A DNA stretch of 64,000 nucleotides from Bryoerythrophyllum caledonicum. Its lineage: Eukaryota; Streptophyta; Bryopsida; Pottiales; Pottiaceae. The notes under the pieces were generated by a model. The model searched no databases. It saw nothing but the letters and a program-made list of their open reading frames with translations, and had not been told where the DNA came from. Of the stretch, positions 23,907 through 35,559 are shown piece by piece (within the stretch, counting starts at the first letter, position 1; every line of letters starts with the position of its first letter). The DNA is taken from NCBI GenBank assembly GCA_963971425.1, contig OZ020526.1, positions 2,942,180 through 3,006,179 on the forward strand, given 5' to 3'. The translations under genes and the position numbers were made by a program.

Positions 23907-26290
23907 CTACGTTGGTTCACTATTGGAATGGCAATCCGTTTAGAATTAGGGTTTGAAGTCGAGGTGGCGGCTCCTCACCCAAGTCACGGCTCGACGGCTT
24001 CACCCTCTCTCCTCGACTCTCTTAGCAATGTTGTTGCAGTGGTGCACAATGCACAAAACTCCCCGAATCCCTCTCCGTTGTGGTCGCCTCGTTCCCTCTA
24101 TTTGACTCCTCATCTTGTTTGGACTTCGTTGCACTCAACATGTAATATGGTATATTATGTTATTCTTTTATCATGTTGTGGCCTCAAATTTTATGTGAGA
24201 TTTTGAGATGAAGATATGAAAGAAGAGTAAATCCATGGCCGTCAACCAATTGATGAATTAGTTCAGGTTTTGCTCGTCTTGTGGATAAATTGATGATCAA
24301 TGTTGTTGTTTGTTGTAGGTGATAAATTATTGATCATTGTTGTTGTATGTTGTATGTTGTTTGTTGATATCACATTGGTTCATTGGAATAAATGGCTTTC
24401 TTATGAATGATCAAATTTTTGGCTGGTTGTAATTACAATGAAGAAGAAATTAGCCGGCCATTGGTAAAAAAAACGGATAATGGCCGGTCAAAATTAAGGG
24501 CAACAAGTTGAAACCGGTGAATTAAGCCATGGCCGGTTGAAGCTATCAAGTGGCTAATCATGGCTGGTTGAGCTCATATTCACCCGGAATTGTTATTAGT
24601 TCACTATAGAAACAATATGATATTTCTATGAAGTATATATTTTTGTAGATTCATACGGATGATAAATACTTCCATTAAAAAGTAAACCATATTATTATAA
24701 AGTAAACCATATAAAATCAATATCTTCTCAATCCCTCTCTAGCTCATATTGTAAAAACACTAAATGAAAATTGTATGCAATATTTTTCAACATAATAATT
24801 ACATATATAATATTTTAAAATTAGAAGCTAACGGTAACATATTGTAATTATATGTCTTAGAAAAGCGATATACATATTGATCTAAGGTTTCCGTATAAGT
24901 GTAATATTATATAATATTATATATAGAATTAATAATCTACTTGAATGATTTTGTATATAAAAATCATTAAAAATAATAATGAAATTTATATAAAAATAAA
25001 GTATTTATATATTATATCCTTATAAATGTATCATATTATGTCATATTGATGTTTTAACCCTTAAAGTCTCAAGGAATTTTCACACCAAAAACACTTCAAA
25101 ACTGCTTGGTATAGTGCAATGAGGAAGGAAAGGAACAAAAAACTTGTATTTTTACATTTAATTGTAGGATCTCAATTAAGACTTATGAAGTAATGTACTT
25201 ACAGAATTTCATAAACTTTGACCGCATGGATTCAAATCTAATAGTTTTTGAAGTAGAGAAAACAATTCATTTTTTTCTATGTTGATTGGATCAATAGACT
25301 TTGACTTCACTTGTTGTCAAATTTTTGCAATAAATAAGGTCAAAATCCATTACCACCATGTGCAGCATGATGTTAATCACTTTTACACCTATTTTAGACA
25401 TATAAAAGAGGTGTAGCATATTCAAAAAAATTGTGCAAAGAGTGGAGATTCAAAAAAATTCAATTCACGTTTTATTTTTTTGTGAACAAAATACATCTCA
25501 GAATGAAAATTCAAACAATCAATAAGAAATTTACACAACTTGTTACAGTTGGAAAACCTAAACTTCAAGAATATAAAGATTTCTAAATTTTTATGTAAAA
25601 AAAAAGAAGTATTTTGGTACCTTGCCTAACAATATGTGACAATGTGAGACAATCTATGAGTTGGATATATTTGCAATTCTCAACAAATACAAGAATTAAC
25701 TTTGACTGTAAGAAAGGGAAATAATATTTATTTGCTAATATTAAAAATCTCACATTTGATAGAGTGTCTTAGCAAAAGCTTTTAGACTTGCCTGACCTCC
25801 GGCTCTCGATCATTTTTCTTTAAGATGGCATAACTTTTCCTTTAAATGTTGGATCTAGGAAAAAATTATAATTACATTAATATTTTACTAATTTCCATCT
25901 ACAGTAAAAATTCAAAAAAAATGTTATTGAATTAAACCATAGGAACTTGCCCAAACCTTCAACAATTCCGTAGGGGGATTTTTAGAAAATTAGAATTAAA
26001 CCTTTTCCATTATTTCAACCTCTCTATTTTTTTCCACCACCTTTCTATATGATTTAATTGATTTTTTTCATCTCTCCCCATATAAAATTAATGGAATTTA
26101 AACTATAATCATATCATGATGTAAGTTATTTAATTTATTATAACTGTAAAATAGTGAAATAAATCCTTTGACATTTAAATTGATTAAAATTATTAAAATT
26201 TAAATAATAGTTTCTCATTTCTATATACAAAAGATATCGTCTCTTGGTTAAGGATTCAAAGTTCTCAACCAACTCATTGATTGCATTTAA
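23907..26290. other. AT-rich gene-free region left of the piggyBac element
   Basis: No supported gene. TTGTTGT-type simple repeats lie at about 24,298-24,365 and several GGCCGGTTGA-like phrases at 24,427-24,560. At 25,054 the text TTAACCCTTAAAG resembles a piggyBac-type end (TTAA plus CCC). TTAA at 26,287-26,290 is the left target-site copy of the piggyBac element. Confidence 0.45.
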
Positions 26291-26315
26291 CCCCTAAACA
26301 TCCGTGATGTCGAAA
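26291..26315 (+). repeat. Left terminal inverted repeat of the piggyBac element
   Basis: Starts CCCCTAAACATCCGTG directly after TTAA and reaches GTCGAAA. It overlaps a perfect hairpin ATGTCG-AAAAA-CGACAT at 26,308-26,324. Confidence 0.8.
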
Positions 26316-26959
26316 AACGACATTCTGCATGAGCTCCGGGAAGTTCAAATGGCTGCCATTTTTTCATCTGAAGTCCGTTTCATTCGTTTGTTTTTGGAAG
26401 TTACTGTAGACCGGGTGTTGTTTACTATGGAGTTATTTCCTTTACCCCAAGCGTTACTGTGATTTTTGTAGGGAGGTTTTAGATGGAGGAGGTTTTTGTT
26501 TTGAAGCAAGTTTTGCAATTTTTGGTGAAAATTTTGGGTGCCATTTTGAGTTGGGGCAGTAGGAATTAGTGCAAAGATGAGGAAAGAAATTATGCTGCCC
26601 TGGGTGGTTCAGTTCAAGAAAAGTGTGTATTTAGAAAGATAAGTAATTAGAGCTCCTAATTACTATGACAGGGTGATTGGACAACCACCAAAATGGGCTC
26701 CCTCATCAAGAAGAAGAAGAACGCCAGTCTCCGAAGGAGCCGGCGTGAATAAAGTGTCTATTCGTTCCACTACTAAGACCATGCCCAGTGGACAAGGAAT
26801 TAGTAAACTGGAACTACTTCCCCCTCTTGAGGGTAGACACTATGTAACATGTGACCGAATACCAACCAAGCACACAAACAATCAACGTAACAACTAACTA
26901 AGCAAGTCGCCAAAACCACAAAAACGAACAAGTCAGGATAAGTCTGGGCGGAGAAGCAT

Positions 26960-27688
26960 TTAAGGGGGGTCTTGTATATCGGGGAGGGCTTGGTTGTTTT
27001 CAATTTTACGTTTATGTATCAAAATGGACATGGCATATTGAATAGCGATGGTGTTATTGTTTTTAAAGGTGGTTTTGGTTGTTTCAATGGGTATTTTGAA
27101 GGTATCTTCAAGAGTTTTCATAGATGGGATAAAGGTGGTGGCACGAGCGCCGGATGTGATAACAATAAGGGGGTCCACCTTCCATCCAATGGCAATGATG
27201 TCGTCAATGAGGGGTTGATATTTGTCTATTTTGTTTTGGATTGTTTCCGGAGAAAATCTATCATTGCAATATGTGAATTCAATGAATCGAATGGTGTAGT
27301 CTTGGTTAATGTGGTCGGGTGGCGGATCATTGTATGGTAAACCTCTAACACATAGGATGTCCGGTTTGAGCCTAGCATTGCAATGACATCTTTGGGTCAC
27401 ACATGAGCATGGGAGTAGCCAAGGGGGGACCGTATTTTCTTGTGGGTTGTTATTAAAAGTGTCGGCGTTCATTAGTATAAAACATCTCGATTTATTGTAG
27501 GAGGTGATTAGTTTTCGGACTTCCCATACCGCTTTTTTATGTCTTTTAACAATTAGAGAGTGAATGTGGTGGTTTTGGCATTTGAGTAGAACACGGAGCC
27601 ATGTGTCTTGGTCCGTTGAGGGGCAGGCTCCCTCATCAAATAGGGCAGATCTCAAGACAAGGAGGGGGAAGGACAAAGTGGCATTCAA
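26960..27688 (-). pseudogene. C-terminal LINE fragment with a restriction-like (PD-(D/E)XK) nuclease pattern
   Basis: An open frame of 242 codons. In order: an uncharged N-terminal third with WLRVLLKCQNHHIH, a Cys cluster (CSCVTQRCHC), then LKPDILCVRG and, about 25 residues on, IRFIEFTYCND followed by KIDKYQPLIDDI. PD plus ExT and a downstream Lys is the arrangement of PD-(D/E)XK nucleases such as the restriction-like endonuclease at the C-terminus of R2-, CRE- or Dualen-type non-LTR elements. No reverse transcriptase lies beside it, so it is a fragment inside the piggyBac element. It could instead be a captured host or element gene. The family assignment is by motif only. Confidence 0.45.
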
Positions 27689-27975
27689 AATTCAAATGTG
27701 CACACAAACTACCTTCTTGTGCATTCAAAAAAACAAGACATACAATACATTTCAACATTATTGAGCCACCATTTCAACATCTTAGCAACCAAATTGCAAG
27801 ATTCAAATCACAACCAACACCATCCCACCACCATCACGTAATAAATGCACATGGATTTCAAAATTCAAAATTCAAAACTCATGTACATGCTACATCAAAT
27901 TCTAGAGGATTCCATTTACAACTTGGGCTCAAATCAATTTGCCTACCAACATTCTACATCTTCACATACCTTACC

Positions 27976-29328
27976 ATGGATCTACTTGAGAGAGCTTCTA
28001 GGGAGATTGAGAGGTGGGATAAGATTGAGAAAGGTCTAGGAGATGGTGAGGTCAAATTCATGCAAGCTCTATTGGATAGAGATTACCTTCTTGGATTACC
28101 ATGCTCCAAGAAGGTTTATAAACAAGATACACCTAGTGGACTAAGACACTTATTCTACCACCATGTGGCTAGCATTTTAGGTTGGCGAGAAAGAATACCT
28201 GAGGGTGACAAGAGTGGAATTAGCCCACTCTTGTATACATTGATAAGAGAGATTTGGCCTAGTCAGGAAGATGGTGACCACAAGAAGCATGAATTCAGTA
28301 GAAACAGGGGTGATGGGAGAGAGTTGTCTGCAGGTGAACACGGTGGAAGATTCTGTCGATCAAGTAGGAATCGATACAACGACAGGTACCGGAGAGTCGC
28401 CCAACAGTCAAGGCGAGGACGATCCAGGGCTGATCCAATTGCCGACAGCACCAAGGACTTGGCGCACGCATTCTCTGATGGCTCCAACGTTGTCGTCGTT
28501 GGCGAGGACTCGTGTGCTGAGAGGAACATCGACAGTGCAACTCCGAAGCCGATCGAAGGCAGTATCAACGCCAATGGCACCAGCCAACTGCAACCAAGCA
28601 TCAACATCACAACAACAACAAACAAACCATCGCCCATGTACGATCTGCCAGGGTCATCAACCGAATGCTGGTTCGCATCTGTAGGTGCCGGAGTCAATGT
28701 CGAGAGGAGGACTTTGGCAGAAGGGGTCCAGATTAACACCGGCAGCGTGATCACCGGGGGTGAGCACATCACCGACACATGGTCGATTAGGGTCGATGGC
28801 CTCGTCATTGGAGGGGTTGAGAAGAGGTCCAACAAGCCCTCGGTCAACGAGGTTGACATCCAGAAGTCATGGATCTGGGGCGGGTCTGCTTGCGACAGTA
28901 CCAACAACCTGCAAATTAGGCAAGAGATCGACTACGCGATCTGGCCAAGGGTCGTTGGCGAGAACTATCCCCACGACTTGCACATCACTAGAGGGATCGA
29001 TGGTACAATCTGGCCATGGGTTGATGCCAAGAACGACCGCAAGAAGACATGGATCGATACGGGAGGGGTCGTTGCTGGCAAAGTCATTGCCGACAGGACC
29101 TACATCATTGGCCGAAAGCGGACCGTCGAAGGCTGGATCGTGGCAAGGCCGAAAGGCAATGGTGTCTGCTCCTCCAACGACGTCGCTGCCCCGGCGCACG
29201 ACACCGATTCACACCACCGTGACAGCTCGGAAGGCGACCCTCACCACCGTGACACGTCAAGCATCAAAGATATCGACACGCAATCCATTGTCATCCGCAG
29301 CGCCCTCGAAGATGCTTCGTCCAGGTGA
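27976..29328 (+). CDS. Unrecognised ORF upstream of the piggyBac transposase
   Basis: The open frame starts at ATG 27,976 (MDLLERASREIERWDK), with a conserved-looking first 100 residues (LGLPCSKKVYKQ, LYTLIREIWPSQ), then a GC-rich low-complexity part. From 28,760 the translation contains degenerate repeats of about 23 residues (IDYAIWPRVVGEN / IDGTIWPWVDAKN). All three plus-strand frames are open over 28,270-28,680, so the reading frame after about 28,260 is uncertain. Another frame starts MVTTRSMN there. It may be an N-terminal accessory or first exon of the transposase gene. No known domain. Confidence 0.35.
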   Translation: MDLLERASREIERWDKIEKGLGDGEVKFMQALLDRDYLLGLPCSKKVYKQDTPSGLRHLFYHHVASILGWRERIPEGDKSGISPLLYTLIREIWPSQEDGDHKKHEFSRNRGDGRELSAGEHGGRFCRSSRNRYNDRYRRVAQQSRRGRSRADPIADSTKDLAHAFSDGSNVVVVGEDSCAERNIDSATPKPIEGSINANGTSQLQPSINITTTTNKPSPMYDLPGSSTECWFASVGAGVNVERRTLAEGVQINTGSVITGGEHITDTWSIRVDGLVIGGVEKRSNKPSVNEVDIQKSWIWGGSACDSTNNLQIRQEIDYAIWPRVVGENYPHDLHITRGIDGTIWPWVDAKNDRKKTWIDTGGVVAGKVIADRTYIIGRKRTVEGWIVARPKGNGVCSSNDVAAPAHDTDSHHRDSSEGDPHHRDTSSIKDIDTQSIVIRSALEDASSR

Positions 29329-29546
29329 AATCCCTCAAACGATTTATGTGCAAGGTGGATCTCAGTCTATAAGGGCAAGGTTTATTGAACAAAGATCTAA
29401 GTATATACCTCTGTCTACAAATATAATAGAACCTTTGCATGTGAGAGTGCTCAGACATGGATTAGTAGGCTCAGAAGAACAAGAGGATTCCATAGATCAG
29501 GAGTGGCATCGCAGTTAGTAGCTATGTCTGTCCAGATTCCTCAAGG

Positions 29547-32201
29547 TTGATTTATGTAGTTGAAGTAGATGGGGAGGTAATAAATGTTCCTTTTGGTGAA
29601 ATTGAGACTATAAACGCACACACACAACAAATCAAAGAAGAAAGTGGAGAAAATCATGATTATGAAGATTTGAATTTAGGGTTCTCTAGTGACGATATTG
29701 GAGAATCGAGCGATGATGAATTAGAAGTTGACTTACTTCTTCTTAAGGACAATGTCGGAGAAATTGTCGCACGCCATCTCCACTCTAAGCACAAAGACGT
29801 GCACTTGCGTGAGGTCATGACATCTCCGTCACAGCTGCAATCCAGATACACCTCCATGCACACAAACCCTATCTTCGCACAAGACACTGGATGCTCAGCA
29901 CCAGAGCAAAGTGTACGTCAATCCACACGATCTCCATCCTCCATACGTCCACAATTGTCGCAAAGCCGCTCCAAGAGCTCACAGAGTCGCCAGATTCGAC
30001 TACAGAGCGACAACGATCCACAAAATTTGGTAAACATGGCGCAAGCGAGTTTGAGTGGATGCAAGGAAAGCGCGCAAGTCGGCGCGACTGGTGAGGTTGA
30101 GCCCGAAGATGCTCTGTGCAAGGCGGGAGGCACCAGAGCCGAAGGGCGGGAGCTTGTTGCGATGCAGCAGATGGAAGATGTAGGACGGGAGGGCAACAGG
30201 CTGGAACGCGCCAGGCGGGAGCTCATCGCTGGCAACGACATTTCTGCGATCGATGGCAGTGAAGGCCCTGACGAGCAGCTCGGCATGGACGACTAGAGAA
30301 GAGAGCACGACATCGACGATCGCAAAGGTGTCAGCGGCCCACGAAGCATGCACGCTCGGCGAGGCGGACGGACAACTGGGCAACGCCAAGCAAATGCCTC
30401 CAACGTGGGAGGATCGCATACGATCGACCGTATGCTTGGACAACAAGCTTCATTACAAAACACTCCAGGGAGTTCAGGGGAGAATGGGGAGAGCAACTCC
30501 AGTGAGGATGGGTCGCCTCCTGTTCAAGGTATGAGGGGAGATGGATTTACCCGTGGGGTCCGGGGTCGTGGAAGGGGGAGGGGAAGAGCTCCAGTAAATT
30601 GGGATGTTGGAAGAACATTCAAAGAATGCTACGATGATGTGTATTGGGGCCAAAGTCGATCAACATATACCCATGATGATGTTGAATTCCTTAGACCTTT
30701 GAGTGGTCCCTCTTATATATTTAGGGAGGTTACCCCGGTCAAGGATTTATTTCACAAGTTTTTCAATAGGAGAACATTGAGAAAGATTTGTAGAGAGTCA
30801 AATAGATATGCGGGATCAATTGACCCACACACTGGTTCTACTAGGGGTCCAAATGATTGGTGGAGGCTAACCATACCGGAATTGGAAGCATGGTTTGGCA
30901 TTGCGATGCTCATGGGCCTAAAAATTCTACCTCACAAAAGGGCCTAGTGGGAGAGAGATGAGTCCTTTATTTATTGTCCTAGGATAGCTAGTATGATGGG
31001 TAGAAAGCGATTTGAGGCTATAGGCCATTGTCTTCACATCCAAGATGACTCTAGGGCACCTACGGACCGCATGGACTCCGCTTATGATAAATTGGCTAAG
31101 CTTAGGTGGCTCTTGGAGGAAGTTAGAGCATGTTGTTTAGCAAATTGGAATCTAGGACAATACATAACCGTGGATGAGCTTATGGTGCGGTACAAGGGGG
31201 TTTATGGGCATGGTATGAAGCAATACATGCCCAATAAACCCGTCAAATTCGGCTTCAAGGTGTGGGCGGCGGCAGATTCTGAATCAAAATACTTATACAT
31301 CTTCCAAGTATACACCGGGGCGGACGTGCAGTGGAATTTACAAGCGGCGAGACCGGGTGAGGCCAAAACCGGGTACGATGTTGTTATGGCTTTGATGGAG
31401 GGATTGCATGATATTGGTCATGTGGTAGTAACGGACAACTTTTTCACCTCTCCTAAGTTGTTAGTTGATCTTTATAAATTGGGCACTTTTGGCACCGGTA
31501 CCGTCCGTACAAACCGCATAGGCTTGCCTAGCTTTTTTACGGACAAAAAACGGTGGGCCTGAGAACCTCAAGGTACCATGGGGTGGAGAATGCATTTCAC
31601 GGGAGGTTTGTGTTGCTTAGTTTGGGTTGACAAGAAGCCCGTGCTTCTTTTGTCAACCCATGCGGTGCCGCTTCCGCCCAACCCAGATGTCCCCCTCACG
31701 GTCCCAAGATTTTCACATGGGAGGTTGGTAGATGTGCCCACTTCTCCAATTCACTTGGAGTATACCCGGCAAGTGCGCGGGGTCTACGTAAGCGACCAAT
31801 TACGGGGTGTCTACACCACCTTGACAAAGTCGCAGAAGTGGTGGCATAGACTCTTTCTCTTTTTGATTGACTTGTCTATCACCAACTCATGGGTTTTACA
31901 CAAGCGGGAGAGCGAAGTTCTTGGTGAGAAGCCGAAGACACATTTGGGGTTTGTGAAAATCCTTGCCTTCTCACTCATGGTGGATTGGAAGTCGGAGCGC
32001 GGTGGAGTGGTATCCTTCACTAACTCTTACCCCAGGACACACTCTCTTTACAAAATTGCAAAGGCCCGACATATTTGCAATTATTGTAATGCTAAAAAAT
32101 CACTTACAAGTTTTGTGTGTAAGGATTGTGGGAATGTTTGGGCTGTTTGGCTACACCACGGAGATTGCCATCGTAACTCACACTTTTCACAATGGAAATA
32201 G
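29547..32201 (+). pseudogene. PiggyBac transposase (DDE_Tnp_1_7 type) with three in-frame stops
   Basis: One frame runs from about 29,547 to the stop at 32,199-32,201, broken by TAG 30,294, TAG 30,945 and TGA 31,560. The N-terminal part is acidic and Ser-rich (GFSSDDIGESSDDELE). The catalytic domain starts near 30,600. The three Asp of piggyBac enzymes are visible: TVDELMVRYKG (about 31,170), VVTDNFFTSP (about 31,430) and VSDQLRGVY (about 31,790), the last followed by KWWHRLF. A C-terminal zinc-binding tail CNYCNAKKS...CKDCGNVW is the usual Cys-rich domain that recognises the transposon ends. It would have performed TTAA-specific cut-and-paste transposition. Stops render it inactive unless rescued in trans. 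Confidence 0.88.
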
Positions 32202-32935
32202 GGATTTTTTTCCCAAGTAAGTAGAAATTCTTACATTTATTTCTTATTCCTACTTTTCATCTTATTTTCTGTTGAATACTTCTCATGTTCACTTGAATTT
32301 TCCTTGAATTTATAGTATGATTTTTGGACTTCAGGGTCTGGTTTGGGGTGATTCTAGGGACTGAGAGCAAACTTGCTTTTTGTTCTGGACTCCACGGCCT
32401 CATTTTTGTTTGTGACTGTAGGGCCTTATTTTTTTTTGTGACTCCAGGGAGGGAGCTCTTGTCCCAGCAGAATCTGAAGCATTCGGAAGGACAGGGTTTA
32501 CCTGGCCACAGTCGTTGTCGAGCATGAGTATGGAGTCATTTTGGGCGGTCGTTGCTGAAGACGGGTATGGAATTTCCTTAGGCGGAATCAAGTGTGCGCC
32601 GAGTATACAGGTGTGCGCCTTGGTGGGCACACCGCTAAGGAGGAAGGCGAAACATACATATGGCAGGGTCGATGCCTTCGTTGACAGTTTCAATTGCAAG
32701 GGCCTGTAGCAATAGTCGGGTTGGCCAGGTCGGCGTTCCAGGGATAAAGGCTGTCATGCCATCACCTTTGCCATTTTTTTGTTTTTATATTCAAAAAAAT
32801 TCAGCATGGGGAGGGAATTTATAACACCCTCCTCCCATATTCCTCATTTTCTAAGAAGCTCATTGTAAGGACTTAGGCTATTTATTAGCTAAATACAAGG
32901 ACTGCTATCTCATATTTGTGGTGGTTGTCATAACC
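32076..32935 (+). repeat. Transposase 3' flank, copy 1 of a direct duplication
   Basis: Starts within the zinc-binding tail and extends through non-coding DNA to TGGTTGTCATAA. A homologous copy in the same orientation lies at 36,112-36,868 (shared GGGATTTTTTTCCCAAGTA, GTAGCAATAGTCGGGTTGG, GGGATAAAGG, GGAATTTATAACACCCT). Confidence 0.75.
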
Positions 32936-34210
32936 CCTACAAATCTAAGCATTTTTGGGACCTCCAAAACTAAAAGTTGCCATTTTCTACCACCTTGTAG
33001 AATTTGAGGTAAGGTCAAATATGTTTGAATGTTGCTGTAGTTATGTTTCTTGCAGAGCTATTCATGGCTCAATGTCCCAATATATTATTGAATTTTTACC
33101 TAATCATGGTACGAAGTGTGATTTTAGAAAGTATAATCCTTGTATAAAAAAGTTTAGATGAAGGTTAAAAAACTCAAATGAGTTTCTAAAATTTTGCATG
33201 TACATAGTCAACTTAGTCTCCTACAAAGAAAAAAATATGAGAAAAAATTTAGGGGCAACAGTGATCAAGTCCACCTTCGTACCATCTAGACATTGCCTCT
33301 TGGGCAAAGGGAAAAAGAAGTTTTGATTCAACTTTGAACGTTATGATTTTACAAATGAAAAACTTCCAACAATTGAAATTTGAATCAGTTCTTCTAAACC
33401 GGGTTGCATATTGAATTCCATACTATGCCCCATCCGCACTAATTGGGACCCCAACAACAATAATTAGGGTCCCCAACAACAACTAAAGGGGCCTCAAGAA
33501 CAGTGGCTGGGGCCCCAGCAATAGCTCATGGGGCCCCAGCAACCGTCGCTGGGGTCCACAGCAATAGCTGCTGGGGCCCCAACAACAGTCGCTGGGGCCC
33601 CCAACAATAGTTGTTGGGGTCTCAACAACAGCTGATGGGGCTCCTACAACAGCTGCTCGGGCTCCTACAACAATGTCTTCGTCTTTTTGTCTTTGTCTTT
33701 TTGTCTTTCTGCTTTTGTCTTTTGATTTCAACACGAAATTGAACATACTTTTACATTTTAATAATTTTAGAAAAAAATATATATTTTTATAAATTCAAAC
33801 TGATACTTACATTGTAAATTTATTATTATAGCAAAAAAGTGAAAGCTTGTAGAAGTTAGCTGTAAATACTATTTATAAAAAAAATATTGTTATTATATAG
33901 AGTAAACACATATAATTATCAAAATATATCGAGATATTTATTGCCTTATATTCTGAAGTTGGCTGAGCTTGTGTAGCCGAGTGCAAAAAAACCTAGAGTA
34001 GGACAAGCTATTGCTCTAAATTTTATAGAAGATTAGCAAATCCTGGAGTTGGTATACGATTCAAAGAGTAGAGGTTGTAAAAGTGTAGGGCACACCAAGA
34101 AAGCATTTGCCTGATTATATGACATACCTTATAGAAAAATCCTAACATGGCCGTATTTCAAAAATATATTTACCAATCCTTCATCTAGGATAGACATAAC
34201 CATAACAAAA
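32936..34210. other. Non-coding stretch between the duplicated flank and the dioxygenase relic
   Basis: AT-rich and gene-free apart from the GC-rich minisatellite listed separately. A phrase near 32,950 (GACCTCC...CATTTTCTACCACC) recurs in degenerate form at about 35,720 and 35,910. Confidence 0.4.
33445..33680. repeat. Minisatellite, unit about 27 bp, with GGGGCCCC boxes
   Basis: About eight degenerate units of the form (A/T)GGGGCCCCAACAACAGTCGCT, ending in simpler CTCCTACAACA units. It is strikingly GC-rich inside AT-rich flanks and followed by a TCTTTTTGTC-type pyrimidine tract (33,670-33,725). The open frame across it is a by-product of the repeat. Confidence 0.7.
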
Positions 34211-34312
34211 CAATAGATTTACGTTCATTATTGCCACAAACTATGTCATGATTGTGCGCAAAAATCTTTACGTTGCTCTATACGTGAACCGACACTAGAT
34301 CCTGATTTTGCA

Positions 34313-35434
34313 ATGCATACAAGATTTATTTTTGATACGTCTACTACCAAAGACATCGAAATAACTAGTCTCGAAGACTTCCATCAAATTTTTTACTGGT
34401 TGGAGAAAGTTTTAAAAGAAAAAAGTGAAGAAAAGAAAAAGAAAAAGAAACATGTTTCATACAAAATTTTCCAATGTTCACTGGTGAGAAAAGGATTGTT
34501 GGAACTATCCATTCTCGAGGCATTGAACATAAATATAGATATGCAAGTAATCATTAGCTACACGAACATTCCAGCTGATATCACAAATGAAGAAGAGCCA
34601 TACTAGGAGAATAAAATGTTTGAGAAACGTTGGGAAAGTGTATATGAAAATAATCATTTGCAACCAATAACGTCAACTGTTGTATTATTGTTGGATGGAA
34701 ATACTATAATCAACAATAAAATATTGGATCCAAAAAATATATCACTGAAAGAGGTTTTATTTATTTATATCCCAAAAATATGGGAAAACGATGTTGAATA
34801 TCAAAGAACATTAGAGGCCCCAGATATATATTATCATACCGCTCCGTTTGCAGGAAAATTTAATAAAAAAGACCCAAAACGAGGTGTTTATAAGTCTGTA
34901 GGCCACGATTATGTTGTCCATACAGGAGAAAAGTCAAAAGGAGATATCGTTCAGTATGATTGTAAAAACATGACTAAAGACACAAAACGTTCCTTGAGGA
35001 GGACAGAAAATTCTATTGCAACGGTAATGTGAAAAACGATAGATTTATTTAGAGCTCCTGTAAAAGAGTTTTTTGCTCATCAATTTCAACATATGAATTG
35101 TATCACAATTGGGTTGAAAGCATATCCAACAAAAGTGCACCAATTGCACTTGTCAAAGAATTCTTTTATAAAACCACATATTGATAAAAACGACTTGGAT
35201 TGTTCATTTATATGCTGGTTTTCAGAAGGACATCCGCAAGGAGGCGAATTCGGAATCTTTCAACACTGCATGAAACTTCAAAATAATAATAGAGCAGGTA
35301 TATTTGTATTTAGCAAATATGTCAGCCACGGAACGCTACGGTTCGATTTCAATTCACTATCAACTAATAATTTCAAAATGGGCGTAGTCCTTATGAACAA
35401 ACTTGTAATTCGTGAAAGGCTATCAAATCAATAA
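34313..35434 (+). pseudogene. 2-oxoglutarate/Fe(II) dioxygenase-like gene, TET/JBP-like, two in-frame stops
   Basis: One frame of about 373 codons with TAG at 34,604 and TGA at 35,030. The C-terminal third has the iron-binding pattern of double-stranded beta-helix dioxygenases: LHLSKNSFIKPHIDKNDLD (H-x-D), then GGEFGIF, then FVFSKYVSHGTLRFD, with the distal His followed by an Arg that could hold 2-oxoglutarate. The H-x-D...GG-F...HGT order resembles TET/JBP-type oxygenases, which oxidise methylated or modified bases. Prolyl hydroxylase-like enzymes share the fold, so subfamily is uncertain. Upstream, in the same frame but before the first ATG, is a Cys/His cluster (YCHKLCHDC...C, about 34,230-34,270). 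Codon use is strongly AT-biased. It lies in the piggyBac between the two duplicated flanks. Confidence 0.55.
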
Positions 35435-35559
35435 ACAAGTGGAACACCTATCAGTTGGATAGATTATATTCATCACCTAGATAGTGAAAGTCAACAGGAA
35501 AAATGAGTAATTGATCTGGAAAGTGCAATTTTTGACCTCCATGCATGGATACATGCATG

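Noticed and set aside
28271-28684. MVTTRSMN-starting ORF, gag-like opening
   Set aside because: All three frames are open in this GC-rich stretch, and no capsid domain or proper zinc knuckle follows; left as part of the uncertain ORF upstream of the transposase.
33483-33746. 87-codon minus-strand ORF
   Set aside because: It is the translation of the GGGGCCCC minisatellite.
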